Shown piece after piece: positions 1 through 11,505 of a stretch of 64,000 bases of DNA. Numbering within the stretch: the stretch's first letter is position 1; each line of letters begins with the position of its first letter. Origin of the DNA: Peromyscus leucopus (Eukaryota > Chordata > Mammalia > Rodentia > Cricetidae); assembly GCF_004664715.2 (NCBI RefSeq), contig NC_051083.1, forward strand, positions 117,934,534-117,998,533, read 5' to 3'. Under the pieces are notes generated by a model, which was not told where the DNA came from, ran no database searches, and worked only from the letters and a program-made list of their open reading frames with translations. The translations under genes were made by a program, and so were the position numbers.

Positions 1-747
1 GGCCCTTGCCTATTTCCTGAGTCACAGCATGGCTGGGGAAAAGTTGCCACCCAAGGGTGGTGATTCCAAGTGATCTCCTTGCTCTCAATGTGATGCTTTG
101 ATTGGAATTTAGTGCAGAGAATGTCCCGTGAACAGGGCTCTCATTTAAAGTTTAAAATGTCCTTTCATAACTGTTGGAAAGGAGGTTTGTATACATAGAG
201 AGCATCTAGGATTTGCCGGATTCTGTGAAAAAAAAATCCTTCCTGACTGTAAATCCTGTGCTCTGTAAATAATTTGTGAGTCCAAGAAGACCAATAACTT
301 GCATTTTCCTATCCCACAGTCCATTGCGCTTTTGAAGCCCTCAGCATGGGGGGGGGGGAAGGCATCTGTGAGGGAGATGACAAATGGATCCAAACACACA
401 TATTTATTTCGTAAACAAGCTCATCATCTTCTATATTTTCAAATTCACTGTGAGCAAATACAAGAGCAGGCTCCATTTGGGGGCAAATAGAAGGCTAGCC
501 TCTTCCAGAAAAGCCCTTCAGTATTGCAGGGAGGTCAGCCAGGTGGCAGGACAGCACACCTCTGGGTTGGAAAACAAAGTCCCAGCTGTTAAACCTGAGG
601 GGCCATAAGGCAGCCCTTGGGTTGGGCTGCGAAAGCCCCTTCGTTTCAGAGGAATCCAAGGTTATCATGTCTCGTGTCCTCCTCTTTTGCTCAGTTGATA
701 CTAATGAAACATCAATACCCAAGTCCCTTAGGACAGTTTCATGAGCC
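1..747. other. Single-copy noncoding DNA
   Basis: No exon, RNA gene or repeat family recognised. The only distinctive feature is an 11-nt G run at 348-358. Open frames are under 85 codons, overlap on both strands and show no domain. Confidence 0.6.
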
Positions 748-885
748 TTGTCTCAGTTAATCTGCACAGTGTTCAGAGGTAGACCCTGTTGCTACCCGAC
801 GGGAGAGAAGAAACAGAGGCCCAGCAACTTTAGATGGCTTGGCCAAGCAGGCCACACCTCAAGAAGGGATGAGAACTCAAAGTTG
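748..885 (-). repeat. MIR SINE, antisense
   Basis: Reads as an old MIR in reverse: a 'tctcagttaatctgcaca' type start, then 'gaagaaacagaggcccagc' and a 'ggccacacctc' block, which matches the mammalian core 'gaaactgaggc...ggtcacacagct'. Strongly diverged, as expected for a MIR. Confidence 0.7.
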
Positions 886-997
886 GATCAGTGGCCTCCC
901 CAGCAGGTCCTCTCCCGACAGATAGCACACATTCATGAGCTCTCCCCTCATAGATGCTTCAGGAGTGGGTAGTCTTACTTTATTATTTTACTTTATG

Positions 998-1056
998 TTG
1001 TTTTCTGTGGTTGGAACCCTCAACCTCATGCATGCTAGGCAAGTGCTCTACACTTA
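998..1056 (-). repeat. ID/B4 tRNA-part fragment
   Basis: The order 'ttggaaccctcaacc', 'catgcatgctaggcaagtgctctac' features is the reverse of the ID head (locating the internal B-box region and 'gcctagcatgc'). Short, with no B1-like part. Confidence 0.65.
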
Positions 1057-1142
1057 CTTATGGGCAGGGGCCTTTAAATAGCTCAGTTTGCTGCCCAAAC
1101 CATTTCATTGAAAGAGAGTTCCAGGACTAGTACAGAAATTAG

Positions 1143-1275
1143 CTGAGAAGGCCAGGCCTAGGGGCACAGGCCTGCAACCCCAGCTACTGGGAACGAAGGC
1201 TGGGGATACTCACTGGTGGAGAGCTTGCTCACATGCAGGAGGTACTAGGTTCAATCACCAAGAGAGAAAAAGAAG
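1143..1275 (+). repeat. B1-like piece followed by ID-like piece
   Basis: A degenerate 'ggccaggc...cctgcaaccccagctactggga' B1/proto-B1 segment runs to about 1205. It is followed by 'gagagcttgctcacatgcaggaggtac' and 'ggttcaatcacc', which is ID-like. This order is opposite to the usual B4 (ID then B1), so these may be two separate insertions. Confidence 0.5.
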
Positions 1276-1794
1276 CAGTTGAGGGGTAGTGGTGATGTGG
1301 TGGGGCCCAAGATGCTTCCGGGTTTCCTTTTCTCTCTCCCTTCACTTGAGGGCTTGTCTGCGCGGTCCCTGCCAAGGCTCTTAGTCCACCTCAGGTTATT
1401 TATGAGACATGCTAGGTGTCGATGAGGCAGGCAAGGTAGAGAAGTGTTAGGGATTGGAAATCTAGGTTGTTCTTTCCTTCTCGCATTCTAACCTCCAAGC
1501 TATAAAAAGAGGCAAGCTTTATGGAGGAAAAAAGCAACTGCAAACATAGTTCTTGTTTTTATGAACTGGGATAGTTTTCCTCCCCAGAAAGTCCAACTTG
1601 GAAGGTTCTGGTACTCTTGTTTCTTCTTCGAGGGTGAACACAGAGCAGTGTTGAAAAGAGCCCTTGGATACATTCTTTCTGCTTCTGAGGAGACTCTCTA
1701 GCCCAGTTCTAGCTGCTTCGCTCAAACTATTCCCATTCTAAAATTTGGCACGATTTTAGTCTTCTACTTTATATTCTTTATTTTGTATTATTTC
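1276..1794. other. Single-copy noncoding DNA
   Basis: Nothing recognisable; moderately GC-rich to 1400, then AT-rich. Small open frames only. Confidence 0.55.
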
Positions 1795-1882
1795 TTAAAT
1801 TTTACATGCTTATGAAGTATAGTGTGATAATTCCACACATGTATAGAAATACATGATTATCAGCTCAGGGCAATTAGTATAT

Positions 1883-1886
<4 letters not shown>
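1795..1886 (-). repeat. L1 3'-UTR remnant
   Basis: 'catgcttatgaagtatagtg' followed by 'cagggcaattagtatat' matches the antisense L1 3' end (sense form 'atatgctaattaccctgatttgatcat...'). Similar remnants occur near 5855 and 8338. Confidence 0.5.

Positions 1887-1925
<39 letters not shown>
1885..1925. repeat. (GT)n microsatellite
   Basis: About 20 uninterrupted GT units directly after the L1 3'-UTR remnant. Confidence 0.98.
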
Positions 1926-1926
<1 letters not shown>

Positions 1927-1972
1927 CAAGAAACTTCAGATTCCATTCTTGGAGTTCTTTATAAAATACAAT

Positions 1973-2095
1973 TTTTGAGACAGGGACTTACTGTGTAGCC
2001 CTGACTGGCCTGCTACTTGGTATGGAGACCAAGCTGGCCTCAAACTCACAGAGATCCATCTGCCTTTGTCTGCTGAGAACCACCCTGCCTGGCTT
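1973..2095 (-). repeat. B1 SINE, antisense
   Basis: Contains 'gagacaggg', 'ctgtgtagccctgactggcc', 'accaagctggcctcaaactc' and 'agagatccatctgcct' in the expected order for a reversed B1. Ends at 'ctgcctggct'. Confidence 0.88.
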
Positions 2096-4299
2096 CCATA
2101 TTTTTTTTTTTTAAAAAAATCTAAAACAAGTTGTAAAATACAGCCACTGACAAGTATCAGAATTCAGCTAGCTAGGCAGAATAAGTACACATGCACACAT
2201 GTTCACCGAAGACTCTCTCTCGGGTTCTCTGTGTACTGGAGTTAAACCATGCAGTGTAGACTTAGGCCACTCCAAGGATCCATTACAAATGGCTGGTGGG
2301 CAGAGGACCCATGCTGGGCTGGGGTGGGGTGGCGGTAGGGAGGTTAGGGACTAGAACTAGGAATTTGCCCTATGAGGACGCTGTGAAGGAAATGATCAGA
2401 CCAAGGTATGGCGTGGCAGCAGCAGATGACAGGAGTCTGAGGACTACTTAAGGATGGAGAACACAGAATCTGGTGGGAGTGGGTGGGAGAAACTTCGGGA
2501 AAGAGAGCCATTTAGCCAAAAGCAGCGGCTAGTAGAAGAGCAGCTAGGGGCAAAGCTGAATTAATGGAGAGTACAGGGAGAAAAGCTAATTCCAGACAAG
2601 ACAGGTCAAAGGACCAAGAGAGACTTGAACAACAGCTCTGGTGCCCGGTGGCTGTGAAGAGAGCAATTTTCATTGCGTCCTTGGGACTGAGCATGGAACT
2701 CAGTCAGGGAAGGGCCTTAATGTGAGGATGGGGTCGGGGAGCCTTGGAGGCTCAGGGATGAATCCTGGTAACTGAGAAGACAGGACAAGCTGCTGTGTGA
2801 AGGCCTAAACAGGTGGGACTTGTTTCTGAAATGTGCTGCGTCGGAACATGGGCAACCTCCGATTGCTCCTACTGAAGAGTCTGTGCTTCCTAACTGGCCA
2901 GCAGGAGAGCTATAATGTGCACAAAAGGGCTGGGAAACCTGAAGAAGAATGAAGAGGAGCATTTAGGTGCCAAGGTCCTGGTCCAATGTAGGGTGGTGTC
3001 ATCTCTCAAATTGTTTATATTCTCCCAACTTACTTTTCTTTTGGGAAATAGTGATGCAAACCATGATTTTTGATACCCACTAGTCCTTCAAAAGCTTGTG
3101 TGGGCACCAACACCCCTCTAACCTAGCAAATGTTTCCATCAATTCCTGGGCTCTACTGGCTGATTTGAAGAGATCCTTGGTAGGTGGCAAGAAACCCCAC
3201 TTCCCAATCACAGATGCATACGTGCACATTTTTCTATGAAGAACATTCAGGACTTGGGATTTTATATCTCAAAGAATTAACAACGGGCCTTCAGACTCCT
3301 CAGATGGGAGTGGTTACTTTATTATCATTGAGCCCTTTAGCTGTAGATGAACAACTCGTTTTATTCCAGGATATCCCCATATCTATAGAGGCTTATCCAC
3401 TGTGATAAGTGGGGTAGCCAGTGTTTCTCTACTCTGTGAGAGAAAACAAATACAAGTTAAAGTTCATCTTCCTTCAAGTAACTGTTTAATTTAGCTAGGC
3501 TCTTGCTGTCTTCTGTACTGGCACCTCCCTTGCGCTGGGATCATACAAAAGGGGACTGAAGCAGAGCCCTAGCACTCATGGAATATCCACTCTCATGTGG
3601 TAGACAGATATTAAATAGATCACACACAACCTTATTGAACACTAAATATTTCATCTCACGCTTTGGTAATTACAGATGCAACAAATACTATAAAGGTTAG
3701 TTAGATTCAAGGGTTATCAAGATGGACGCCAGAGGAATCTAACCTAGCGCCGCGGTCCCACCAAGGCAGCAGTTGCCAGACTCAGAGTCTGGGTCTGCAG
3801 CTGGAGAAGATAGCAAGCTTACATCAGTGGGACGCCCCGGCAGCTAAGAGGGGCTCTCTCCTCCCCCTTGCTGCATTGTCTCTCTTCCCCACTACTCTTT
3901 GGCCTCTGCTATCAGCCTGACTCACCCTTTCCCTTCCTCTGAGCACCGTTCAGTGGAGACTTTATCTCTCATCTTTGAAAAGGACTCAAGGGGCAGGAAT
4001 TGCATTGCGTGAAACTCTGCCATCTTGGAAATGTGTGTGTCTTGTCGATGTGGGATGGATGATAACATTTAAAAAAAATAATTGCCTTAGAGATGCTCAC
4101 TTCGAATATACTGCCACAAAATTAAAATCACCTGGAGTGCTTCTTTTTGACAAACGGTCTTTTGAATCAGAAGGAACTGAACAAAGAGTTCTCCATGGCA
4201 GGGGAGGCAGAGGGGAAGAACTTTGTACAAGTTTGCTACTCCAGATCACACCCTTGAGGCCCCTCCAAGATGTTGCTCATTCTTTTCTTTTTTTCTTTT
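2096..4299. other. Single-copy noncoding DNA with a G-quadruplex motif
   Basis: No gene recognised. A G-rich run at about 2315-2350 (four or more G3-4 tracts with short loops) fits a quadruplex motif. A small CpG patch with a SacII-type site lies near 3748. Around 3590-3700 there may be an ancient L2-like segment, not secure. Confidence 0.5.
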
Positions 4300-4771
4300 T
4301 CTTTTTAATTGTACCACACTTTGTTTAACTAGTCACCTATCAAAGGACATTTGGGGTGTTTAAAAAATTTTTTTCTATTACAAATCAAGCTTCTATAAAC
4401 ATTCATGTATGAGATTTAGTGTGGATATAGTTTCATTTCTCTGGGATAAATGCCCAGGCGTGGGATTACTAGGTCCTATGGTAATTGCATGTTTAGTTTT
4501 GTAAGAAACTGCCAAACTGTTTTGCAGAGTGTTTTTGTAGCATTTTTCATTCCCACAGCAAGGTCTGAGAGATCCGGTTTCTCTGCATTCTCCTCAGTAT
4601 TTGGTATTGTCATGTTTTTCTCATTTCAGCTGCTCTCGTAGGTGTACATGGTCCACTGTGGTCTCAGTTTGCCTTTCCCTAGTGGTACCCATCTTTTTAC
4701 ATATCTACCATCCATATTTTGTCTTTGCCATAACATAACTTCATCTCCTTTGCCCATTTTCTTTTCTTCTT

Positions 4772-4914
4772 GTTTTTCGACACAGGGTTTTTCTATGTAG
4801 CCTTGGCCATCCTGGAACTTGCTCTGTAGACCAGGCTGGCCTCGAACTCAGAGATTAAGCTGCCTCTGCCTCCCAAGTGCTGGGATTAAAGATGTGTGCC
4901 ACCACTGCCCAGCT
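4772..4914 (-). repeat. B1 SINE nested in L1M
   Basis: Full-length reversed B1 from 'tttttcgacacagggtttt' to 'gccaccactgcccagct', flanked on both sides by L1 sequence that would join without it. A possible short direct repeat 'attttctt' flanks it (4756, 4922). Confidence 0.93.
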
Positions 4915-5029
4915 ACTACTGATTTTCTTACACTCCTCATTAATCAGATATATTACAAATATTTCCTCTAATTCTGTAGTTGGTCTTAAAAATATCTCTT
5001 AATTTGGGTTTTTCACATTTTTAAAATGT

Positions 5030-5141
5030 TTTTGTGAAATAGGGTCTTGCTAAACAGCCCAGGCTGGCGTCAACGACACAATTCTCTTGACTTCACCTTG
5101 CAAATGCTGGTACTGCAGGCATGTGCTACCATTCGCTCCTG
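5030..5141 (-). repeat. Old B1/proto-B1 nested in L1M
   Basis: 'gggtcttgctaaacagccca' and 'ggctggcg' with 'gctggtactgcaggcatgtg' form a diverged reversed B1-like unit. L1 homology resumes near 5142. Confidence 0.75.
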
Positions 5142-5439
5142 GAATCGTTCACATTTTGATCAGGTGCATGTGACTTCTCGTGGTGCCACTATGTCTACAA
5201 GCTTTTCGACTAGACTCTAGGACCTGGAGATTATTTCCTGTTTACTTTTGTGAGTCTTTTCACTCTGAAAAGATATCGAAGTCCAAGATCCATTTTGAAC
5301 TTTTAAAATATAAAATATGATACTGAGGTCGAAGTTTGTGATGGTTAACTGACTTATTAACTTGGTTGTGCCTTTGCTGGGAGCCTGGGGGCCAGTTAGC
5401 CTGGGACATGCTGCTTCATAGCAGAAACCTCCTTGAACA

Positions 5440-5560
5440 GATACCCTGCCTCAGTAAGGAGGAAAATGAGGTCCAACTCCAGAGAACTTGTTCTCTCACC
5501 TCCACATGAGTGCCAAGGCACAGGCATGCCCTCCCATTAAATAAATAAATACATTTAAAA
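5440..5560 (+). repeat. B2/B3-family SINE, 3' part
   Basis: 'ccctgcctcagtaagg', 'gttctctcacctccacatga', 'cacaggcatgccctc' and an 'aaataaataaata' tail are typical of the B2/B3 3' half. L1 sequence continues after the tail. Confidence 0.65.
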
Positions 5561-5759
5561 AGCCCCCTTTCCCACTGAGTTATATTTGCATCTTTAAAAG
5601 AAATCAAGCAGCCATATTTCTGTGGGTCTCCTTCTGGGTTTTGCTGTTCTGTTGCTTTATGTGTCTGTCCCTCTGCCAACACCATATTGCCTTGATTACT
5701 GATGATGTGTAATAGTGCCAACTGACCGCTTCTACTTTATTCTCTCTCCTTCTCCCCCA

Positions 5760-5812
5760 CTCCCCTCTAGTACTGAGGATCAAACCCAAGGCTCTATGCA
5801 TATCAGGCAAGC
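5760..5812 (-). repeat. ID/B4 head fragment, antisense
   Basis: 'tactgaggatcaaacccaagg' with 'atcaggcaagcactcag' is a reversed ID head. Confidence 0.65.
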
Positions 5813-6299
5813 ACTCAGTCCTTCCTCTCCTCCTTTATTCTTATGGGTTTTGAAACTCATACATGGTAATTGTACATATTTATGGAGAGTCAGTATGGTG
5901 TTCCAACTATTCCCAAAATGTCTATTTGTTTTATATATAATTAAATTTGAGTTATTCTTAGAGGAATGAGGAAAAGTACGTCTACTCAGACTTTCAGGTG
6001 GCAAACCTCACTTTCAGGACACCACCTTTCCAGTTAGTTATGAAATTTCATTGCTTGAAGACAATGGTATTTAGCCATCACATGATAATATGCTATCTTT
6101 GTTGAGCAAGTGGCTCATACTCACGTAGTTTTGACATGTTGGGGCAGAAATACAGATGATAGCATCCACAGAGTTCTCTAGCTGCTGAACTGGTGGCAGA
6201 TTGCTTGGGTCTATACTGCTTGAGGACTAAGAGGTCTTTGGGGTTGCTTAGAGTTGCAATAGATGTTTAAGAGGCTATGCAGAAATACTTGGTGGCAAC
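5813..6299. other. Mostly single-copy DNA with an L1 3'-UTR remnant
   Basis: About 5855-5912 ('ggtaattgtacatatttatgg', 'cagtatggtgttccaac') matches the antisense L1 3' end. The rest is AT-rich and unassigned. Confidence 0.45.
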
Positions 6300-6410
6300 T
6301 CTCAGGGATGTCATTGAGAAGATGAGAAAAATGAGTTATCCATCTCAAAGACTGGTAAATAGTACATATTCAATAGATACTTGTGTGGATGAATGTGCTG
6401 AACAAATGCT
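6300..6410 (+). repeat. L2/MIR 3'-end fragment
   Basis: 'atagtacatattcaatagat' then 'acttgtgtggatgaatg' resembles the conserved L2/MIR tail (cacatagtaggtgctcaataaat...gaatgaatg). Short and diverged. Confidence 0.45.
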
Positions 6411-6479
6411 AATTGCTTCTAAAGTGACAATTGCTGAGCTAAGTTCTGTGATCTATACCGGAAGGCATTTATTTGTTCT

Positions 6480-6796
6480 TTGTGTGTGTGCATGTTCATG
6501 TATGCACACATGTGTGTGTATGTTTTCAGACTAAAGGATTTTTCTCAGGAGCCATCGAACTTATTTTTTTCGGACAGGGTTTCTCACTGAGATCTGGGGC
6601 TGGCAAAGTAGGCTGGACTGACTAGCCAGGAAGTCCCAGGGATCTTCCTGTCCTTACCTCCCCACTGCTAGAATTACAAGAGCCCACTATCATGCCCAGC
6701 TGTTTCACATGGGTTCCTGGATTTGAACTCAGGTACTCACGTATTGTGCAGCTTGTCCTGCTAGGATCTTACTAATTGGACTATTTCCCCAGCCCT
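6480..6796 (-). repeat. Long B2/B3-family SINE, antisense
   Basis: In reverse: a GT-rich tail (6480-6520), 'gacagggtttctcactga', 'aggctggactgactagccagg', 'gggatcttcctgtcc', 'gggttcctggatttgaactcagg' and finally 'ccccagccc', which is the reversed SINE 5' end. This long rodent form combines a tRNA-derived head with an internal B1-like middle. Confidence 0.8.
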
Positions 6797-7099
6797 CACA
6801 AGTGTTTTCTTAGGGAGGTAGGGGTTAACTTGTCAATAGGGTAGGGGCTAGAGATGCTTTTGACGGAAAATGGACAGAATTCATTAGTAGGCTGGGATGG
6901 GGAGGTGTTGAAAGAGAACAAAGCCAAATACACTCTGGCTCAGATTCCTGGTGTCAGGGAAACAAGGGAAACATAATGAATTTGATTTTGTATCTAATAA
7001 TCTTGAGCTGATGGTAAGTAAAATGGCTAAACACACATGTACAGTAAGTATTTGGAAGATTTATAGTTGAGGAAAACATCTAACTGGAAAATTCGTTTT
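6797..7099. other. Single-copy noncoding DNA
   Basis: No repeat or exon seen. Confidence 0.55.
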
Positions 7100-7240
7100 A
7101 CCTGCGAGTCTGCAGAAGATGTAGGCTCTATTCCCAACTTTGTAGCCAGGAAACCATGAGATTTAAAGCAATTCAAAACTTTCCCCTGCGTTTTCATTCC
7201 TCATCTGTAAAATGTGCTGCTTTGATAGGTGGTATTCTTT
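7100..7240 (+). repeat. MIR SINE
   Basis: Sense MIR blocks: 'ggctctattcccaac', then 'aatttaaagcaattcaaaac'-like, then 'ttcctcatctgtaaaatgtg'. The last block is the most diagnostic. Confidence 0.7.
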
Positions 7241-7909
7241 GAACTCAAATTATTTCAGCATAGGATCAGTATTTGGAAGGAATCTTATTGAAATATTCCC
7301 CTTTCTGCTATAAAAGTCTAGGATTCTCAGATCTCTTAAGCTATCTGCCTTTGCTGGCTGGCTTTTTATTTAGCACCTACCTCCCGTAACTCCCACCCCC
7401 CAACAGAGCTCATCAGTTTATATCATGTCAAATCAAGTTGGGGAAGGGGAGCTGTGCATGTTGGGTCTCAATCCTTGCAGACTTCCTAAGCATTTCGGTC
7501 TCTTGAGCTGTCCTCCCCTCCAGGGAGAGCAGTGGGCACATAGCCGTTAGGACACAGGAAGGGAGGCTTTGTGGGACACTAAAGTCTTTGGGTCTTATTT
7601 ATGTCTGCTTTCCCCAGAGTTTGTCCCACAGATCTGGACAGCTGGAGAAAAATGGGTGGGAGTGGAGGGAGGGAAGGATGAGAATTTGCTGGAAGGTGAG
7701 AAACCAATGAATGTCTTTCAATCTTAAACACAGACTTCCAGCACTTAATACTGAAAAGACTTTGGGGCTTCATTTGGGCTTTCTGGAAACCAAGCACTGC
7801 TATGACTTCCACATAGCATCCAAAGCAGTTTTCTTTTCCAGTTTCCACCAGTGAGATCTGTATCATATTACTTACTATCTGTCATCAAATTTTTATTTTT
7901 CCAAATGAA
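7241..7909. other. Single-copy noncoding DNA
   Basis: Nothing recognised. A reverse-strand frame at 7579-7866 has no recognisable motif. Confidence 0.55.
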
Positions 7910-8032
7910 AGATTATTTTTTTAGACTTTAAAACATGATAAGATCATTATAAAAATAAGATAATGAAAATAACTCATGATCCCATAACAGAGTTAACTAC
8001 TGTTAAAATTTATATTTATTCCATTCTAGTCT

Positions 8033-8086
<54 letters not shown>

Positions 8087-8455
8087 GAGTATTGTGACAT
8101 ATGCTCATTTGTATATCTTTCCTTCCTCCCTTTAATTTAGGCTGTGAGCATTTCTCCACATTATTAAAATTTCTTCCAAACATGCTTTGAAATAGCGATA
8201 CAGCATTTTGTACTGTATAACTATTTAACATTTCATAGTATAAATGTTTTCACTTTATTTTTAAATGATGCTATAATTAGTTTCTTAGTAGTTTGGTATA
8301 TCTATTATATTTCAAATACTTTTTATTAACACTCTAATTATACATATCTATAGGGTATAGTGTTATAGTTTCATAAGTGTAGACAATGTGCAATGATTCA
8401 ATCAGGGTAATTGGCATTTCCTTCTCCTTAAACACCTACATTTTTATTACTAACC
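7910..8455 (-). mobile_element. Ancient L1M 3'-end remnants with an internal CA repeat
   Basis: 'aataactcatgatcccataa', 'gttaactactgttaaaat' and 'ccacattattaaaatttc' resemble an old antisense L1M 3' region. From 8338, 'tatagggtatagtgttatag' and 'aatcagggtaattggcat' match the antisense L1 3'-UTR end. Two different L1 subfamilies may abut here. Confidence 0.5.
8036..8083. repeat. (CA)n microsatellite
   Basis: 24 uninterrupted CA units inside the L1M remnant. Confidence 0.98.
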
Positions 8456-9699
8456 CATAGTGATTGTGTTTTTGAAAAGATGAATTTCTTAGAAAAAGTC
8501 TCTCATGGGGTAGAGAAGAACATTGCTAATACTTTGGCACATTTTGCAGTTGCCCTTGTGTGTGAGTTATACCAATTTTCGTTCCTATGGGTGCTGAAGA
8601 ATGCCTCATTTTCTGCATTAACACAGAATCCTTCAGCATTGTGTATGTGGACACTATGTATTTCAACTCAAAGGCATGTGATCAGCCCCTCTTGGGTATT
8701 GTGTCTGAACCTTTCCAAACTTTCTAAGCTGTTCCTAAGCAGAAGCACCTGCTATATGCAGGGTAATTAGACTCTCTAGTTATGCCAAGTAAATGCTAGA
8801 TAAGACACATATGAAGATGATTAAAAATGCAAGTGGAAAATAACAACACATAATTCTACATGGCCAGTGCTGACACTTAGCCTTTAAATAGTTATTCATT
8901 GGAGGAAGACACCAATGTAGCTAATTAAAATAATTTAGATCCCATGAGCACTGAAAAAAGAATGTATTAACGGGACTCTTGCAAAACACAGAGGTTGAGT
9001 TGTGATTATTTAGTGTATTTCCTGGTATAAACTAGAGTGGGAATGGAAAGGAATATTACAGATTCACATCTTTCAAAAACAAGAAACATCCCCCATGGGT
9101 GAAAGGACCATTTCTGCTCTTGTCAGTTCCCTTTACAAAGTTAACCTGTTGGTTATTGGAGAAGGAGACACAGAACACACAGAACACTAACCTCCTTTTG
9201 GCAGCTGGGGACAATCTGTCAGTCTCCTTTGAAATGTGGCTTTGTGCTCACTGCTGAAGGCAGCTGGAAAAGAAAAAGCATGACAGACAAAAGCTGAAAT
9301 CCACATGAAGAAAGGGCTTTTTCCCAAAAATTACTGCCTGAGTTAGCAACGGTCGGAACGGAATGCGCATGTCTGTCTTGTCGGCGCCACGCACATCTGG
9401 TGCGAAAGAAGGCCCCTATGCTATGGGAGGCATTCAGGATGGCTGTTGACCGAACAGGGCTGCTGGATAGCATCGAAGCAAGCCTTCTCACCCTGTGACA
9501 GATTACATGCTTACATCTGTCTACAAGGAAGTCTAAAACAGGGTTCGTACCATCTCTGGATAGCTGGCAAATGCTTTTACTATGTTGAAAAGGCAGGCCT
9601 AATTCACATAAAGTGGTGATAGGCTAAGAAATAAAGGCTTAAGTATATGATTTTAAATTAAAGGTAACCAATGGAATGACTAAAACAACACTGTCAAAC
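8456..9699. other. Single-copy noncoding DNA with a CpG-rich patch
   Basis: No repeat recognised. 8840-9000 is AT-rich with 'agctaattaaaataattta', a homeodomain-type motif. 9339-9480 holds about ten CpGs in 140 bp, well above the surroundings. A reverse frame (9219-9491, 90 codons) covers the patch but shows no domain. Confidence 0.5.
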
Positions 9700-10105
9700 T
9701 GGAACCAGCTCCAATGTGCTTCAGTTGGTTGGCTGATGAATTCTGGTACATCCAAGCAATGGACTACTACTCAGCAACCCAAAAGAATGGGCCACTGAAA
9801 AACGAATCTCAAGACAGTTATAAATGAATAAATGCCTCAAAATAGTTATCGTAGGTGAAAGGACACAGTGACAAAAGTTTGCATACAACATGATTCCATT
9901 TCTATAGCATTATGCAAAAGGCAAAACTGAAGTGACATGAACCTTTCCAGTGGTTGTCAGGCCACCCAGGGAGTGGGGAGGAATTGATTAGAAAGGCAAC
10001 ACACAGGAATTCATTTGAGCCATGGAGCTACTCAACCTGATGCTCACAGCAGTAGTTCAGTGACTTTAGATTTTTGCCTAAATTCATAGAACTGTATACC
10101 AATTT
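9700..10105 (+). mobile_element. Ancient L1M 3' fragment
   Basis: Sense L1M blocks in order: 'gctgatgaattctggtacatcc', 'gcaatggactactactcagcaa', 'acatgattccatttctatag', 'cagtggttgtcagg', 'catagaactgtatacc'. An A-rich stretch follows to about 10195. Confidence 0.85.
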
Positions 10106-11310
10106 TTTTTTTACCACATTCTACTTTAAAAACAGGAAAACAAACAACAAAAACCTCAAAAAAAAAAACAAAAAACAAAAAACAACCCACAAAACTGTTA
10201 CCAAACACAGAGGTACAGGAAGGGATGGATGACAGGGATGCTAAGTAAGCTAAATCTTCAGTTTTTACAGCAGCGAGTCAATCGATAAGGGCTAATAGGA
10301 TAAATCAGGAAGCAGGAGTCTAAGCATTATTTGGAGATACTCAAGCAACCAGCAGAGAATGGGAGCTGATAAAAATGAGTGCCTTGGTGGCGGCAGCGGA
10401 GGAAGAGTCCCGGGGTGAGGAGGGGAGGGGTAAAGAACTGGTTTTGTTGTTGTTCGTTTGTTTTTGTTCTTTTCCTTTCGTACAAACTCCTTGGCACTAT
10501 TTCAAGGTTGTAAACAATGTTCACTTATTACTTTGACTGAGAAAGAAACGGAGTGAAGAATGTCTGGGGTGAGGATGGAGGGACCCGATTTTTCATGGGC
10601 TGAGCACCAGCCTTTGTCCCCTTTTGGCCGGGGGTTTCTACATCTGTATGATAAAGGGCTTGGACTAGAAGATCTTCCATAGCTAATGAAAATCACAGTC
10701 ACGATTCTGTGTTGTGTTTGAAGCTAAGTAATAGATCTTTCTGTTTTTTAATCTGGGAGGGACTAAATCATCCAGTTAAACCATTGCTTTTTAGCCACCC
10801 AAGAAAGCAATACACAAACTGGATAAGAAAGGCACATGAAAGGGCGGCAAATTGCTACCAGAGTCAGGCCTGGAGCTCAGGGCCCTGGTCATTGTACTCC
10901 ACAGCTTCTCCCAGGCTTAATGGAATCACTGGTTAGTGTCAAATCTGGCAAAAATGTCCTGGGATCACACCAGGGTTGGGATTCACATGCTGACATGGTT
11001 TCCTTCGCCTGGGAGATGAGTCAGAATTTTGGAAGTGATCCCTGACATAGCATGTATGATGCAATACTATAGGAATCCTGAAGTGGGTCCAATGTGGGGG
11101 CTCTATTCCTTAGTAACTGTCCACTAAACTTCTTTAACAGCTACTCCTAGCCTGCTGATTTCTTTTGTGTGATAGGGATCTCTCCACTCACGAATACCAC
11201 CATTCTCATTTTGATTTAAAATAATGGATTTATCTGTTTTTCCTCATCAGTTTTTTTTTTTAAATCTCCATAACCTCGAAACCTAAGCAATGTTTCACTG
11301 AAATCCGTCA
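10106..11310. other. Mostly single-copy DNA
   Basis: Starts with an A-rich tail region (to about 10195). Around 10640-10715, 'catctgtatgataaaggg' and 'ttggactagaagatct' resemble the 3' end of an old MIR/CR1-type element. The rest is unassigned. Confidence 0.5.
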
Positions 11311-11505
11311 AGTTGGAAACTTTCTTTCTTTTAAACATTTATTTATGTTTTTTTTGTGCTCATGTGCAGGTCAGAGGACAACTTGGGGGAGTCGGTTCTC
11401 TCTTCCCATCATGTGGGTCCCTGGGATCAAATTCAGATGGTCAGGCTTAGAGGCAAGTGCCTTTACTGGCTGACCCACCTCACCGGCTCCAGTTGGAAAC
11501 TTTCT
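11311..11505 (-). mobile_element. B2/B3-family SINE with perfect 15-bp target-site duplication
   Basis: The SINE body (11326-11490) is reversed: 'gtgcaggtcagaggacaac', 'tcccatcatgtgggtccc', 'cactggctgacccacctcaccggct'. It is bounded by two perfect copies of AGTTGGAAACTTTCT at 11311-11325 and 11491-11505, marking LINE-mediated insertion. Confidence 0.93.

Larger units (their letters stand above)
4300..5735 (-). mobile_element. Ancient L1M fragment (ORF2 to 3' end), antisense
   Basis: Blocks follow the antisense L1 in order: 'aaaggacatttggggtg', 'gctt..ataaacattcatgta', 'aactgccaaactgttttg', 'tcctttgcccattttc', 'atatattacaaatatttcctc', 'aagatccattttgaac', 'tgtgtctgtccctctgcca'. No open frame remains. 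Three SINEs (4772, 5030, 5440) interrupt it and the L1 resumes after each. Confidence 0.85.

Noticed and set aside
4110..4280. MER5A/MER20-like block around 'aaaatcacctggagtgctt'
   Set aside because: Only a short stretch resembles the hAT consensus and no matching second end was found.
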